DNA from: Palsa-504 sp963847965
GTDB lineage: Bacteria; Actinomycetota; Actinomycetes; Streptosporangiales; Streptosporangiaceae
Reading direction: 5' to 3'
Length of the DNA: 64,000 bases
NCBI GenBank assembly: GCA_963847965.1
Contig: CAWKCG010000050.1
Location: forward strand, 223,132 to 287,131
In this document: one piece after another, positions 43,550 to 52,223 of the stretch
How the letters are laid out: each line of letters begins with the position of its first letter
How positions within the stretch are numbered: position 1 is the stretch's first letter
Notes under the pieces: generated by a model
Told to the model about the DNA's origin: nothing
Seen by the model: only the letters and a program-made list of their open reading frames with translations
Databases searched by the model: none
Made by a program: the position numbers and the translations under genes

Positions 43550-44859
43550 GTGAACCACCGCCTCGTGTGAGGCTCATCGCGATCGGCTTCAACATCGTCG
43601 GCACCGGCCTGACGCGCGTGATGGACAGCGTCCTGCGACGGCTGGCTGACCGGCACGAGATACACTTCCTCGGCATCGGCTACTCCGGCGAGATCGTCCG
43701 CGACCGCGGCCTGACCATCTATCCCACCAACCCGAAGGGCGGCGACGTCTTCGCGGCCTTCCAGGCCATGAGGCTGATCGAGGAGATCCGGCCGGCGCTG
43801 ATCCTCGTCATGCACGACATCTGGATGTTCGACTACTACCTGCGCCTCTTCGGCCCGTATCGGGACCGCCTGAAGATCGTCGCCTGCATTCCTCTGGACG
43901 GCCGGATCAGGAACGAAGAGAACGCCGCGCCGCTCGCGCAGGCCGACCGGGTCGTCGCCTACACCCAGTTCGCCCGCGCGGAGTTCGAAGGAGCCTTCCG
44001 AAGGCTGCGTGCGAAGCAGGCCGGTCGCGACTTCCCGGCGGTCGACGTCATTCCGCACGGCGTCGATCGGGATCGCTTCCATCCCTTCCCGGAGCTCGAG
44101 CAGGCCTCGTTCGCATCGGCGGGTCGCGCTCGGGCGAAGAGACGCGTGTTCGGCGACGGGTCGGACGCAGGCGAGTCGTTTGTCGTCCTCAACGCCAGCC
44201 GGCCCGACAAGCGCAAACGCGTCGATCTCACCGTCCGCGGGTTCGCCATGTTCGCCGCCGGCAAGCCGGCGAACGTCAGGTTGTGTCTCCACCACGCCGT
44301 CATGGGCGATGCCGCCGAGCGAGAGCTTGAGCCGGTGATTCGGGAGTGCGGGCTCGGCGAGCGGCTGTCGGTGAACCCGCTCGGTACCTGGATCGTCGGT
44401 GACGACGAGCTTAACCTGCTCTACAACGCCTGTGACGTCGGGATCAACACGGCGATGGGCGAAGGCTGGGGCCTCGTCAGCCTCGAACATGGCGCAGCGG
44501 GCGCCGCCCAGATCGTCCCTGACCACACGGCGTGCGCCGAGCTGTGGCGCGCCCGCGCCGAGCTGATTACGCCGGCCAGGAGTTACATCCCGGAGTTCTC
44601 ACCGCTGGAGATGGGAGAAGTCTCACCGCAGGGCGTGGCGCGGGCGCTGGAAGCGCTCTACAAGGATCCGGCGCGTCGGCAGGAGCTGTCGCGTGCCGCC
44701 GGTGGCGTCGCGCGGAATCCCGCGTATTCCTGGGATGCGATCTCGCGGCAGTTCGAGGATCTCATCATGGAACTCGCGACGGCTCCGAGCCAGACGGCCG
44801 CTCCCCGCATGGCGCCGGGAGCGGCCGACTCACCCATTGGTTTAAACAGCGCGCCCTAG
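43546..44859 (+). CDS. glycosyltransferase (GT4-like)
   Basis: A GT-B fold glycosyltransferase (437 aa). The N-terminal acceptor domain starts RLIAIGFNIVGTGLTRVMD; the linker carries VIPHGVDRDRFHP (about residues 166-178), usual before the donor domain. NASRPDKRKRVDLTVRGFAM and GINTAMGEGWGLVSLEHGAAG (the E-x7-E-like donor-binding region) support family 4. No membrane helix. Its end is convergent with the M48 protease gene, with a four-base overlap. Donor and acceptor unknown. Confidence 0.85.
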   Translation: MSEPPPRVRLIAIGFNIVGTGLTRVMDSVLRRLADRHEIHFLGIGYSGEIVRDRGLTIYPTNPKGGDVFAAFQAMRLIEEIRPALILVMHDIWMFDYYLRLFGPYRDRLKIVACIPLDGRIRNEENAAPLAQADRVVAYTQFARAEFEGAFRRLRAKQAGRDFPAVDVIPHGVDRDRFHPFPELEQASFASAGRARAKRRVFGDGSDAGESFVVLNASRPDKRKRVDLTVRGFAMFAAGKPANVRLCLHHAVMGDAAERELEPVIRECGLGERLSVNPLGTWIVGDDELNLLYNACDVGINTAMGEGWGLVSLEHGAAGAAQIVPDHTACAELWRARAELITPARSYIPEFSPLEMGEVSPQGVARALEALYKDPARRQELSRAAGGVARNPAYSWDAISRQFEDLIMELATAPSQTAAPRMAPGAADSPIGLNSAP

Positions 44860-45899
44860 TTGTCGTCGCTGCTGCTGCCGCTGCCGCCGCCGCGGTTGGA
44901 CAGCCGGTCGAACAGGCCGCTGCCCGCCCGGGCCATGTTCCCCGCCGCGCCGCGGACCATCCCGATGAGCGGGTCCTCGGAGCGGTTCCACGAGTCCTGG
45001 TAGGCCTTGGCGGCGCTGCGGATCTCCTCGCCCACCGACGCGGTGCGGTCGGTGTCCCGGCGCGGGTAGTCGCCGCTGAGAATGCGCTCATACTCCCCGT
45101 TGGAGGCCCAGTGGTCGAGCTCGGCGAACCGCACCACCGCGAACGGGTGCGTCATCCCCTGCAGCTGGAGCAGCTTGAGCAGGCTGTCCCGCAGGTCGGG
45201 CACCGCGTCGTACTCATGCGCCTGCTCGTGGAACGCGTCGGCGTTCATCTCGGCCAGCCTGGACCCGCCGGCGGTCTTCATCAGGGCGCGCCGCGCCGCG
45301 TCGATGTCCTGCCCGGCCAGCAGCCCGGCCCGGTCGCAGGACAGCTCGGACTTGCGGTACCACTCCTCAAGGCCCCAGATGATCGCCCTGAGCCCGATGT
45401 AGCCGATCGGCATCCAGGCGATCCGCGCCGCCAGCTGGATCAGGTTGTACAGCATGGTGCGGTACACCGCATGCCCCGACAACACGTGACCGAGCTCGTG
45501 CCCGACGACGAACCGGAGCTCCTCCGCGTCCATCAGGTCCACCACGCCGGTGTTGAGGACGATGAACGGGTTGTTGGTGCCCAGCGCCATCGCGTTCACC
45601 AGAGGATTCTGGGTGACGAACAGCTCGGGTACCTGCTCCATGTCCAGGACGTAGGCTCCGTCGCGCAGCATCTCGTAGATGTGCGGGAACTGCCGCTCGG
45701 AAACCTTTACCCCGCTGGCCAGGAAAGTAAGCCGCATGGCCCGCTCGTTGAACAGGCCGTTGAGCAGCTTGAGCAGGGTGTCGAACCCGGTCAGCTTGCG
45801 CAGGGCCACCAGGGCCGAACGGTCCGCCGGGTGCTCGTAAGCACGGGAAGAGATCTGGGTCAGTCGGACCCTCGCGCGATCGGGAACTGAAGAAGTCAT
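44856..45899 (-). CDS. M48 family metalloprotease
   Basis: A 347-residue zinc metallopeptidase. The HEXXH motif is FVVGHELGHVLSGH (about residues 129-142) and the third zinc ligand is the glutamate of SELSCDRAG (about 190). A weakly hydrophobic region (LIQLAARIAWMPIGYIGL) lies between them, but it is not clearly a membrane helix. The C-terminus is Gly/Ser-rich with an acidic end. The family includes HtpX/Oma1-like quality-control proteases; members like this one are widespread single genes in actinobacteria. It starts with ATG and is divergent from nadD. Confidence 0.9.
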   Translation of the reverse strand: MTSSVPDRARVRLTQISSRAYEHPADRSALVALRKLTGFDTLLKLLNGLFNERAMRLTFLASGVKVSERQFPHIYEMLRDGAYVLDMEQVPELFVTQNPLVNAMALGTNNPFIVLNTGVVDLMDAEELRFVVGHELGHVLSGHAVYRTMLYNLIQLAARIAWMPIGYIGLRAIIWGLEEWYRKSELSCDRAGLLAGQDIDAARRALMKTAGGSRLAEMNADAFHEQAHEYDAVPDLRDSLLKLLQLQGMTHPFAVVRFAELDHWASNGEYERILSGDYPRRDTDRTASVGEEIRSAAKAYQDSWNRSEDPLIGMVRGAAGNMARAGSGLFDRLSNRGGGSGSSSDDN

Positions 45900-45970
45900 A
45901 TCTCGAATGCTAACACCAGCGCCGACCGCTTGGGCCGGTACGATACGACGGCATGGAAGGGCGGTGGCAG

Positions 45971-46558
45971 ATGCGCCGGATCGGGGTCATGGGCGGCACG
46001 TTCGATCCCGTCCACCACGGTCACCTGGTCGCCGCCAGCGAGGTCGCGCACACGTTCGCGCTGGATGAGGTCATCTTCGTGCCGACCGGCCAGCCGTACC
46101 AGAAGCAGACCAGGGTCGTCTCGCCCGGCGAGGACCGGTACCTGATGACGGTGATCGCCACCGCGTCGAACCCCAGGTTCAGCGTCAGCCGGGTGGACAT
46201 CGACCGGCCGGGCCCGACCTACACCATCGACACCCTAAGAGACCTGCGCGCCTCTGCTGGGCCGCAAGACGAGTTCTTCTTCATCACCGGCGCCGACGCC
46301 CTGGCCGAGATTCTGACCTGGCACGCCGCGGATGAGCTATTCAGTCTCGCGCATTTCGTAGGCTGTACCAGGCCGGGTCACCGGCTGTCCGTGGCAGGCC
46401 TGCCCGACGGCAAGGTGAGCCTGGTGGAGATCCCGGCGCTGGCCATCTCGTCGACCGAGTGCCGCGCGAGGGTCGAAGCCGGCGAGCCGGTCTGGTATCT
46501 GGTGCCCGACGGGGTGGTCCAGTACATCGCCAAGCGCGGGCTGTACGCCAAGGCATGA
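45971..46558 (+). CDS. nadD: nicotinate-nucleotide adenylyltransferase
   Basis: NAD biosynthesis enzyme (195 aa) that adenylates nicotinate mononucleotide. The nucleotide-binding signature GVMGGTFDPVHHGHLVAASE is at the N-terminus and the ISSTECRAR motif (ISST-x-R type) near the C-terminus. GGAAGGG lies nine bases before the ATG at 45971; an ATG at 45953 is less well placed. It heads the usual nadD-rsfS-phosphatase run. A candidate -10 (TACGAT) lies near 45940. Confidence 0.95.
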   Translation: MRRIGVMGGTFDPVHHGHLVAASEVAHTFALDEVIFVPTGQPYQKQTRVVSPGEDRYLMTVIATASNPRFSVSRVDIDRPGPTYTIDTLRDLRASAGPQDEFFFITGADALAEILTWHAADELFSLAHFVGCTRPGHRLSVAGLPDGKVSLVEIPALAISSTECRARVEAGEPVWYLVPDGVVQYIAKRGLYAKA

Positions 46559-46657
46559 CGCACAGTAACGTCGCTCCCACGCAGGCGGTTAAATGACGCC
46601 CCGGCGTGAGAGAGTAGTAAGGAAAGAGAGCCAAGTGAAGGAGGCCGGCAACCACTC

Positions 46658-47041
46658 GTGACAGCCACACCGAGGGCCGTCGAGCTTGTGGAGACCGCCG
46701 CGCTGGCGGCGGCGGACAAGCTGGCGGACGGCATCATCGCCTATGACGTGAGCGAGCAGCTGGTCATCACCGACGCCTTCCTGCTCTGCTCCGCGCCGAA
46801 CGACCGGCAGGTCCGGTCCATCATCGACGAGATCGAGCTGCGGATGCGGCAGGCGGGAGCGGGGCTTGTCCGCCGCGAGGGCGAGCGGGAGGGCCGCTGG
46901 GTGCTCCTGGACTACCTCAACGTGGTCATCCACGTGCAGCACTCCGAGGAGCGGACGTACTACGCGCTCGAGCGGATCTGGAAGGACTGCCCGCTGATCC
47001 CGCTGCCCGAGCTGGTGGTCAATCCGGGGAGGGCGAACTGA
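46658..47041 (+). CDS. rsfS: ribosomal silencing factor RsfS
   Basis: RsfS/Iojap family protein (127 aa) that binds L14 on the 50S subunit and blocks subunit joining when nutrients are short. The motif KLADGIIAYDVSEQLVITDA, then FLLCSAPNDRQV and WVLLDYLNVVIHVQHSEERT, fits the family throughout. GAAGGAGG lies upstream of the GTG. It is tightly coupled to the phosphatase that follows. Confidence 0.96.
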   Translation: MTATPRAVELVETAALAAADKLADGIIAYDVSEQLVITDAFLLCSAPNDRQVRSIIDEIELRMRQAGAGLVRREGEREGRWVLLDYLNVVIHVQHSEERTYYALERIWKDCPLIPLPELVVNPGRAN

Positions 47042-47673
47042 CCGAGCGGGTCAGGCTGGTGCTGTGGCGGCACGGCCAGACGGAGTGGAATGCCGCCCGG
47101 CGGTTCCAGGGCCAGAGCGACGTCCCGCTCGACGCGACGGGTGAGGCGCAGGCCGAGCGCGCCGCCCGCCTGCTCGCCGCGCTGGGCCCGGACATGATCG
47201 TCTCCTCCGACCTGAGCCGCGCTTCGGGCACCGCCGCGCCGCTGGCCAGGCTGACCGGGCTCGAGGTAATCCTCGACAAGGACCTGCGCGAGCGTTACGG
47301 CGGCTGCTGGGAGGGCCTGACCGACGCGCAGATCCGCGAGCGCTACCCGGCTCAGGCGGTGCACTGGGACCCGCCGGACGGCGAGCCGACGGGCGCGGTA
47401 GCCGAGCGGGTCTCGTCCGCCCTCTACCGCGCCGCCGCCGCCCTCGCCGAGGGCGGGTACGAGGGCGAGGGCCTCGCCGTGGTGGTGAGCCACGGTGCCG
47501 CGCTGCGCCTGGGCATGTCGCGGCTGCTCGGCATGCCGCCCGACCTGTTCAGCGTGCTCGGCCCGCTGTCCAACTGCTCATGGTCGGTCCTCGGCCAGCG
47601 CTACGGCCGCTGGCGCCTGCTCGAGCACAACGCGGGCACCCTCCCCGAGCCGATTCTCAGCGACGATCGCTGA
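47038..47673 (+). CDS. histidine phosphatase family protein, probable CTG start
   Basis: Phosphoglycerate-mutase-like phosphatase (211 aa from the chosen start). The active-site motif is LWRHGQTEWN with the nucleophilic histidine, and SHGAALRLGM provides the second catalytic histidine. SSDLSRASGTAAPLA is typical of the fold. The first possible ATG/GTG in frame is the GTG at 47059, which would begin inside the first beta strand. A CTG at 47038 overlaps the rsfS stop as CTGA, has GGGGAGGG 5-6 bases upstream, and gives the complete strand (TERVRLVLWRHG). I prefer the CTG. The neighbour order suggests the actinobacterial GpmB/GpgP-like enzyme found after rsfS; its substrate is not certain. Confidence 0.88.
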   Translation: MTERVRLVLWRHGQTEWNAARRFQGQSDVPLDATGEAQAERAARLLAALGPDMIVSSDLSRASGTAAPLARLTGLEVILDKDLRERYGGCWEGLTDAQIRERYPAQAVHWDPPDGEPTGAVAERVSSALYRAAAALAEGGYEGEGLAVVVSHGAALRLGMSRLLGMPPDLFSVLGPLSNCSWSVLGQRYGRWRLLEHNAGTLPEPILSDDR

Positions 47674-47676
47674 TCG

Positions 47677-49413
47677 TCAGGCCCAGCCCGGCTTACGGAA
47701 CACGCGGCCGCCGGAGTCCCGGTCCTGCAGCAGGTCGAGGGCCTGGATCGCCAGCGTGAGGCGCGTCCTGGTGTCCTGGGTGCCGAGGTCCCGGCCGAGG
47801 ATCCGCTCGATCCTGGCCAGCCGGGCGTACAGCGTCCGCCGCTGGACCCGCAGCGCCCGCACCGTCTGCGCCTTGTGGCCGGCGTGGTCCAGGTAGCTGC
47901 GCAGCGTGGGCATGAGCTTGGCCCGGCTTCGCGCGTCGTGCTCGAGCAGCGGGCTCAGCTCGGCCTCGACGAACCGCGCCAGCTCCGGGTCCTGCGCGAG
48001 CCGGACCAGCAGCTGGTAGGTGCCGAGCTCGGCGAAGTGGTGCACGGTGCGGCGGTCGCCCGCCTTCCTGCCGAAGCTCAGCGCCTCCGCCGCCTCCTCC
48101 AGGGCCCGCTGCAGCGAGCTGGCCGCCACCTCGCGCCCGGCGCCCGCCGCCAGCGTCAGCGACTGGTCGGCGGCCCGGATCCGGCGCGCGGCCGCTTCCA
48201 CGATCTCGTCAAGGACGGGCGGCAGCCGATCCTGGCCGGGCACCGCGATGAACGCGAGGACACGGTCGCCGTCGTGGCCGACCAGGGCGGCGCACTGCCG
48301 CTCCTGAGCGGCGCGGCGGATCTCGTCGGCGATGCCGAGCCTGATCCGCTGCCGCTCCTGCTCGGCCAGCGCGTTGCGCCGGGCCAGTTCCGCCAGCGAC
48401 GTCGCCTCCGCCACCAGCGCGACCAGCCGGCCCTGGGTCAGGTCGACGCCGAGGCTGCGCGCCCGCCTGCCGAACTCGGCGACCGAGCCGTGCCGCCCGG
48501 CGAGCACGTCCGCGAGCAGCGCACTCCCCGCGCGCCCGGCCAGGTGCGCCGCGTCCTTCTGCGACAGCAGGGCCAGCCCGAGCGCGGCGCCCGCCCGGTC
48601 GAGCACCAGGCCGGTGATCTCGTCCAGCTTGCGGTCGGTCTCCAGCACGTGCACGCGGCCCCACTCCTCGTGCCGCAGCCAGATGCCGACCCACATGCAC
48701 TTCGGCTCGTGCTCCTCGCCCGAGGCTCCCGGGACCCCAGGACCGCCGGGGGCGGCCCGGACCCCGGGAACGCCGCCGACCTGGTGCACCCGGCCGCGCT
48801 CCACCTCGGTGTGCGGGAGCCGCGCGTGCTCCTCCCACAGCGCCAGCACCGCGCCCCGGCCCGCCAGCTCGACCACGTGCTGCGCGGCGTCGGCCAGTAC
48901 GACCGGGTTGCCGAGGATCTCCGCGAGCCGCTCGATGATCTGCCTGATGTCTGCCCCGGACAGGATCAGGTCGGTGAAGTCCCTGCTGATCGCCTCGGCC
49001 TGGCGGAGCAGCTCGTACTGGTCGCTGATGATCGCGCGGTGCACCGCCTCGGTCACCTCGATGTACCGCGTCTCGCGTTCCAGCGCGATGAGCGGGAACC
49101 CGCGCTGCGCGGCCGCCTGGACCATGGCCGGGGGAACCTCGCCGAACGTCCGGCCGAGCTCGACGACCAGGCCCGCCGCGCCCGCCTCGGCGATCTCGGC
49201 CAGGTAGCGCCGCTGCGCGCCGGCCGAACGGTCGATGCCCATGCCCGTGGTCAGCAGCAGTTCGCCGCCGTTGATCAGCTTGGCGATGTCCGCGATCTCG
49301 GCGATGTGCACCCAGCGGACCGGGCGGTCCAGCGCCTCCGCGCCCGCTACCACCCGAACGCCCGCCCTGCGCAGCACCTCCAGGTCCAGGATCTGGCGCA
49401 GTGTCACGCTCAC
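47677..49413 (-). CDS. PucR family transcriptional regulator
   Basis: A 578-residue regulator. The N-terminal PucR domain (TLRQILDLEVLRRAGVRVVA to about residue 125) senses a metabolite; a long middle region with a GGDEF-like CdaR fold follows; and the C-terminal helix-turn-helix (LRSYLDHAGHKAQTVRALRV, about 525-560) binds DNA. It is divergent from the APC permease with 137 bases between starts, and two palindromes in that gap are candidate operators. PucR/CdaR proteins commonly activate purine, amino-acid or amine use. Confidence 0.93.
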   Translation of the reverse strand: MSVTLRQILDLEVLRRAGVRVVAGAEALDRPVRWVHIAEIADIAKLINGGELLLTTGMGIDRSAGAQRRYLAEIAEAGAAGLVVELGRTFGEVPPAMVQAAAQRGFPLIALERETRYIEVTEAVHRAIISDQYELLRQAEAISRDFTDLILSGADIRQIIERLAEILGNPVVLADAAQHVVELAGRGAVLALWEEHARLPHTEVERGRVHQVGGVPGVRAAPGGPGVPGASGEEHEPKCMWVGIWLRHEEWGRVHVLETDRKLDEITGLVLDRAGAALGLALLSQKDAAHLAGRAGSALLADVLAGRHGSVAEFGRRARSLGVDLTQGRLVALVAEATSLAELARRNALAEQERQRIRLGIADEIRRAAQERQCAALVGHDGDRVLAFIAVPGQDRLPPVLDEIVEAAARRIRAADQSLTLAAGAGREVAASSLQRALEEAAEALSFGRKAGDRRTVHHFAELGTYQLLVRLAQDPELARFVEAELSPLLEHDARSRAKLMPTLRSYLDHAGHKAQTVRALRVQRRTLYARLARIERILGRDLGTQDTRTRLTLAIQALDLLQDRDSGGRVFRKPGWA

Positions 49414-49449
49414 AGCTGCACGATACGGGAATCGGATCGCCCAGGAAAT

Positions 49450-49481
49450 GCACAGTATGTGCGTTGTTGCTGATGATCATC
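49450..49481. promoter_or_regulatory. two dyads between pucR-type gene and permease, candidate operators
   Basis: GCACA-GTA-TGTGC (49450-49462) is a perfect five-base inverted repeat, and GATGATCATC (49472-49481) is a perfect ten-base palindrome. Both lie in the divergent control region, 70-100 bases from the permease start. Either could be the PucR regulator's site or a promoter element. Confidence 0.4.
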
Positions 49482-49550
49482 GCTCCTACGATCAAGGCAG
49501 CCGTTCGGGCCCTAACGGCCCGCCGCCGGAGATCGTGGAAGGGGCGTGGC

Positions 49551-51074
49551 GTGGAGACACACGAGCAGCATGTTCAGCCGATGCACGGTTTGGGGCGCTA
49601 CCGGCAGGAGCTTTCCCGGTCGATCAGCGTGCTCGGCAACGTGCTCATCACGCTGTCCGGGATCACGCCCGCCGCCTCGGTGTTCGTCATCGCGCCCGTG
49701 GCGCTGGCCGAGGCGGGCAGCGGCGCGTTCACCTCGTTCGTCTTCGCCGCGATCGTCGGCGTGTTCATGGGCCTGTGCTGGGCGGAGCTTTCCGCCGCCT
49801 TCCCGATCGCCGGCGGCGACTACGCGCTGGTCTGGCACTCGTTCAAGGGCCCGGCCGCGGGCCGCCGGGTGTCCGCGCTGGCCGGGCCGGTCAGCTTCAT
49901 CACCTTCGCGCTCTACCTCGACTTCATCGCGTTCATTCCGGCCACCATCGCGCTCGGCGCGGGCACCTACTTTGGCGTGATCGCGAACGTGAACGCCCGG
50001 GTGCTCGGCGCGGTCTTCATGCTCATCGCGGCCGCAGTCGCCATCTTCAGGATCCGGTTCAACGCCGTCCTGACCGGCATCTTCCTGGGCATCGAGCTCA
50101 TCGCGCTGCTCATCGTGACCGTGCTCGGGTTCTCCCACCCGCGCCACTTCTCATCGCTGGTCCACCCGGCCATCGGCACCGGGCACGGACTGCTGGTCGG
50201 CGTGGCGTTCAGCGGCCTGCTGGCGGTCACCGCGGTGGCGATCTTCTCCTACAACGGCTACAACGCCGCGGTGAACTTCGCCGAGGAAACGCACGGCACG
50301 GGCCGCAACATCGCCCGGGCCATCCTGTGGTCCCTGGTGATCACCGTCGCCGCCGAACTGATCCCCCTGACGGCGACGATCGTCGGCTCGCCGTCGCTGG
50401 CCAAGCTGACCCAGTCCGTCGTGCCGATGCAGTACTTCATCGAGGGGACGTCCAACTCGGCCCTGTACGACGTGCTGAGCGTGGGGATCGTGCTGGCCAT
50501 CCTGAACGCGACGATCGCCATCATCTTGTCCTACGCGCGCATCCTGTACAGCGCCGCGCGCGACCGCGCCTTCCCCGGCCCGGTCAGCGGGTGGATGGCG
50601 CAGATCCAGCCGCGCTTCCGCTCGCCGTGGGTGGCCACCGCGGTGATCGGCGTCGTGGGCGCCGTGCTGTGCCTGACCGTCTCGCTCGGCACGCTGGTCA
50701 ACCTGACCGGCGCCAGCCTGGTCGCGGACTACGCGCTGATCGCGATCGCGATGCTGGTGGCCCGCCCGGTCAAGGCCACCGAGCACAGCCCGTACAAGAT
50801 GCGGTTCTGGCCGCTGCCGCCGCTGCTCGCGCTGGCCGCCCTCGGGTACGTGTTCACCCAGCAGACCGCGCTGCTGCTAAAGGTTAGCCTCATCACCATG
50901 GGCATCGGCCTCGTGTACTGGCTGGTCGTGATCCTGCCGCAGCGCGGCCGGGCCTGGAGCCTGCTGGACGCCGCCTCCCCTGGGCTCGCGCCGGGGGACC
51001 CCGCGCTCCAGGCGGCGGGTCCCGGGGTTGCGCCCGGTGCCGGACCGGCGGATCCGGGCCGGGGCCCGGCATGA
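49551..51074 (+). CDS. APC family amino acid/amine permease
   Basis: A 507-residue transporter with about 12 membrane helices from SISVLGNVLITLSGITPAAS onward. SGITPAASVFVIAP resembles the helix 1 unwound substrate site of APC proteins, and SYNGYNAAVNFAEETHGTGRNIARAI is the conserved helix 6 to loop region (G-Y-N/E-E-x-x-x-P/T). The final ~45 residues are a Pro/Gly/Ala-rich cytoplasmic tail. GGAAGGGG lies before the GTG at 49551. Coupled by ATGA to the peptidase, so the imported compound is probably a peptide-like or amide-containing substrate. Confidence 0.9.
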   Translation: METHEQHVQPMHGLGRYRQELSRSISVLGNVLITLSGITPAASVFVIAPVALAEAGSGAFTSFVFAAIVGVFMGLCWAELSAAFPIAGGDYALVWHSFKGPAAGRRVSALAGPVSFITFALYLDFIAFIPATIALGAGTYFGVIANVNARVLGAVFMLIAAAVAIFRIRFNAVLTGIFLGIELIALLIVTVLGFSHPRHFSSLVHPAIGTGHGLLVGVAFSGLLAVTAVAIFSYNGYNAAVNFAEETHGTGRNIARAILWSLVITVAAELIPLTATIVGSPSLAKLTQSVVPMQYFIEGTSNSALYDVLSVGIVLAILNATIAIILSYARILYSAARDRAFPGPVSGWMAQIQPRFRSPWVATAVIGVVGAVLCLTVSLGTLVNLTGASLVADYALIAIAMLVARPVKATEHSPYKMRFWPLPPLLALAALGYVFTQQTALLLKVSLITMGIGLVYWLVVILPQRGRAWSLLDAASPGLAPGDPALQAAGPGVAPGAGPADPGRGPA

Positions 51075-52201
51075 GTAGCCTGCCCGCCGAGCACCGCGCC
51101 ACCCCCGCCAGCAAGCCGCGGGCCCGCGCGTTGGGGCTGCCGTTCGCGGGCCGCCCCGGGCGGTGGAACGCGATCACCGACGTGCCAGGCGTCGAGGTGG
51201 GGTACGTCACGCTCATCGAGGGGGAGAGCGTGCGGACCGGGGTGACCGCCATCCACCCGCGGGGCCCGGACGGCACCGGCGACCCGGTGGCGGCCGGCTT
51301 CCACTCCCAGAACGGCAACGGCGAGATGACCGGGGTCTCCTGGATCAACGAGTCCGGGACGTTCACCGGCCCCATCGCGATCACCAACACACACGCGGTC
51401 GGGGTCGCGCACGCCGGGATCGTCGCCTGGACGGTCACGCACCACCCCGAGGTGGCGGAGATGTGGCTGCTCCCGGTGGCCGCCGAGACCTGGGACGGGT
51501 ACCTGAACGACATCAACGGGCACCACGTCACCGAGCAGACCGTGGTCGCCGCGCTCGAAGCGGCACAGCCAGGCCCGGTGGAGGAGGGCTCGGTCGGCGG
51601 CGGCACGGGGATGAACTGCTACGAGTTCAAGGGCGGCTCAGGAACCGCCTCACGCCTGGTCCCCTTCGCGGGCGCCGATTACGCGGTCGGCGTGTTCCTC
51701 CAGGCCAACTTCGGTGACCGCGGGGAGCTTATGCTGGCCGGGGTCCCGCTCGGCCAGGAGCTAGCCGGCGACAACCCGATGACCGATCACTCCGCCGCGC
51801 CCCCGGGCGCCGGATCGGTCATCGCGGTGGTGGCGACCGACGCGCCGCTGTTCCCGCACCAGTGCCAGGCCCTCGCCCGGCGGGTCACGATCGGGCTGGC
51901 CAGGACCGGAACCACCGGGTCCCACTTCTCCGGAGACCTGTTCCTGGCCTTCTCCACCGCCAACCCCGGCGCCTTCCGCCCGGACCCGGCGGTCCTGCGG
52001 CGGCTGTCGTTCATCCCGTGGGAGAGCCTCGACCCGTTCTACGCCGCCGTCGTCGAGGCCACCGAGGAGGCCGTGGCCAACGCCCTGGTCGCCAACGAGG
52101 ACATGACCGGCCGCGACGGCCACCGCACCCCCGCGCTGCCCCGCGACCGAGTAGTAGAACTCTTGTCCCGCGCCGGCCGCCTGAACCCACTCACCCCCTG
52201 A
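51071..52201 (+). CDS. P1 family peptidase (DmpA/BapA type)
   Basis: A 376-residue N-terminal-nucleophile peptidase of the DmpA family, which cleaves itself before a serine and acts as an aminopeptidase, some members on beta-peptides and amino-acid amides. The opening (WNAITDVPGVEVGYVTLIEG), the AITNTHAVGVAHAGI segment and the pre-cleavage region GSVGGGTGMNCYEFKGG followed by SGTASR fit; the likely new N-terminus is the serine after KGG. No signal peptide, so it acts inside. It overlaps the permease by ATGA. Likely role: hydrolysis of what the permease brings in. Confidence 0.9.
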   Translation: MSSLPAEHRATPASKPRARALGLPFAGRPGRWNAITDVPGVEVGYVTLIEGESVRTGVTAIHPRGPDGTGDPVAAGFHSQNGNGEMTGVSWINESGTFTGPIAITNTHAVGVAHAGIVAWTVTHHPEVAEMWLLPVAAETWDGYLNDINGHHVTEQTVVAALEAAQPGPVEEGSVGGGTGMNCYEFKGGSGTASRLVPFAGADYAVGVFLQANFGDRGELMLAGVPLGQELAGDNPMTDHSAAPPGAGSVIAVVATDAPLFPHQCQALARRVTIGLARTGTTGSHFSGDLFLAFSTANPGAFRPDPAVLRRLSFIPWESLDPFYAAVVEATEEAVANALVANEDMTGRDGHRTPALPRDRVVELLSRAGRLNPLTP

Positions 52202-52223
52202 CCGGCCGCCCACCCCTTTCCCC

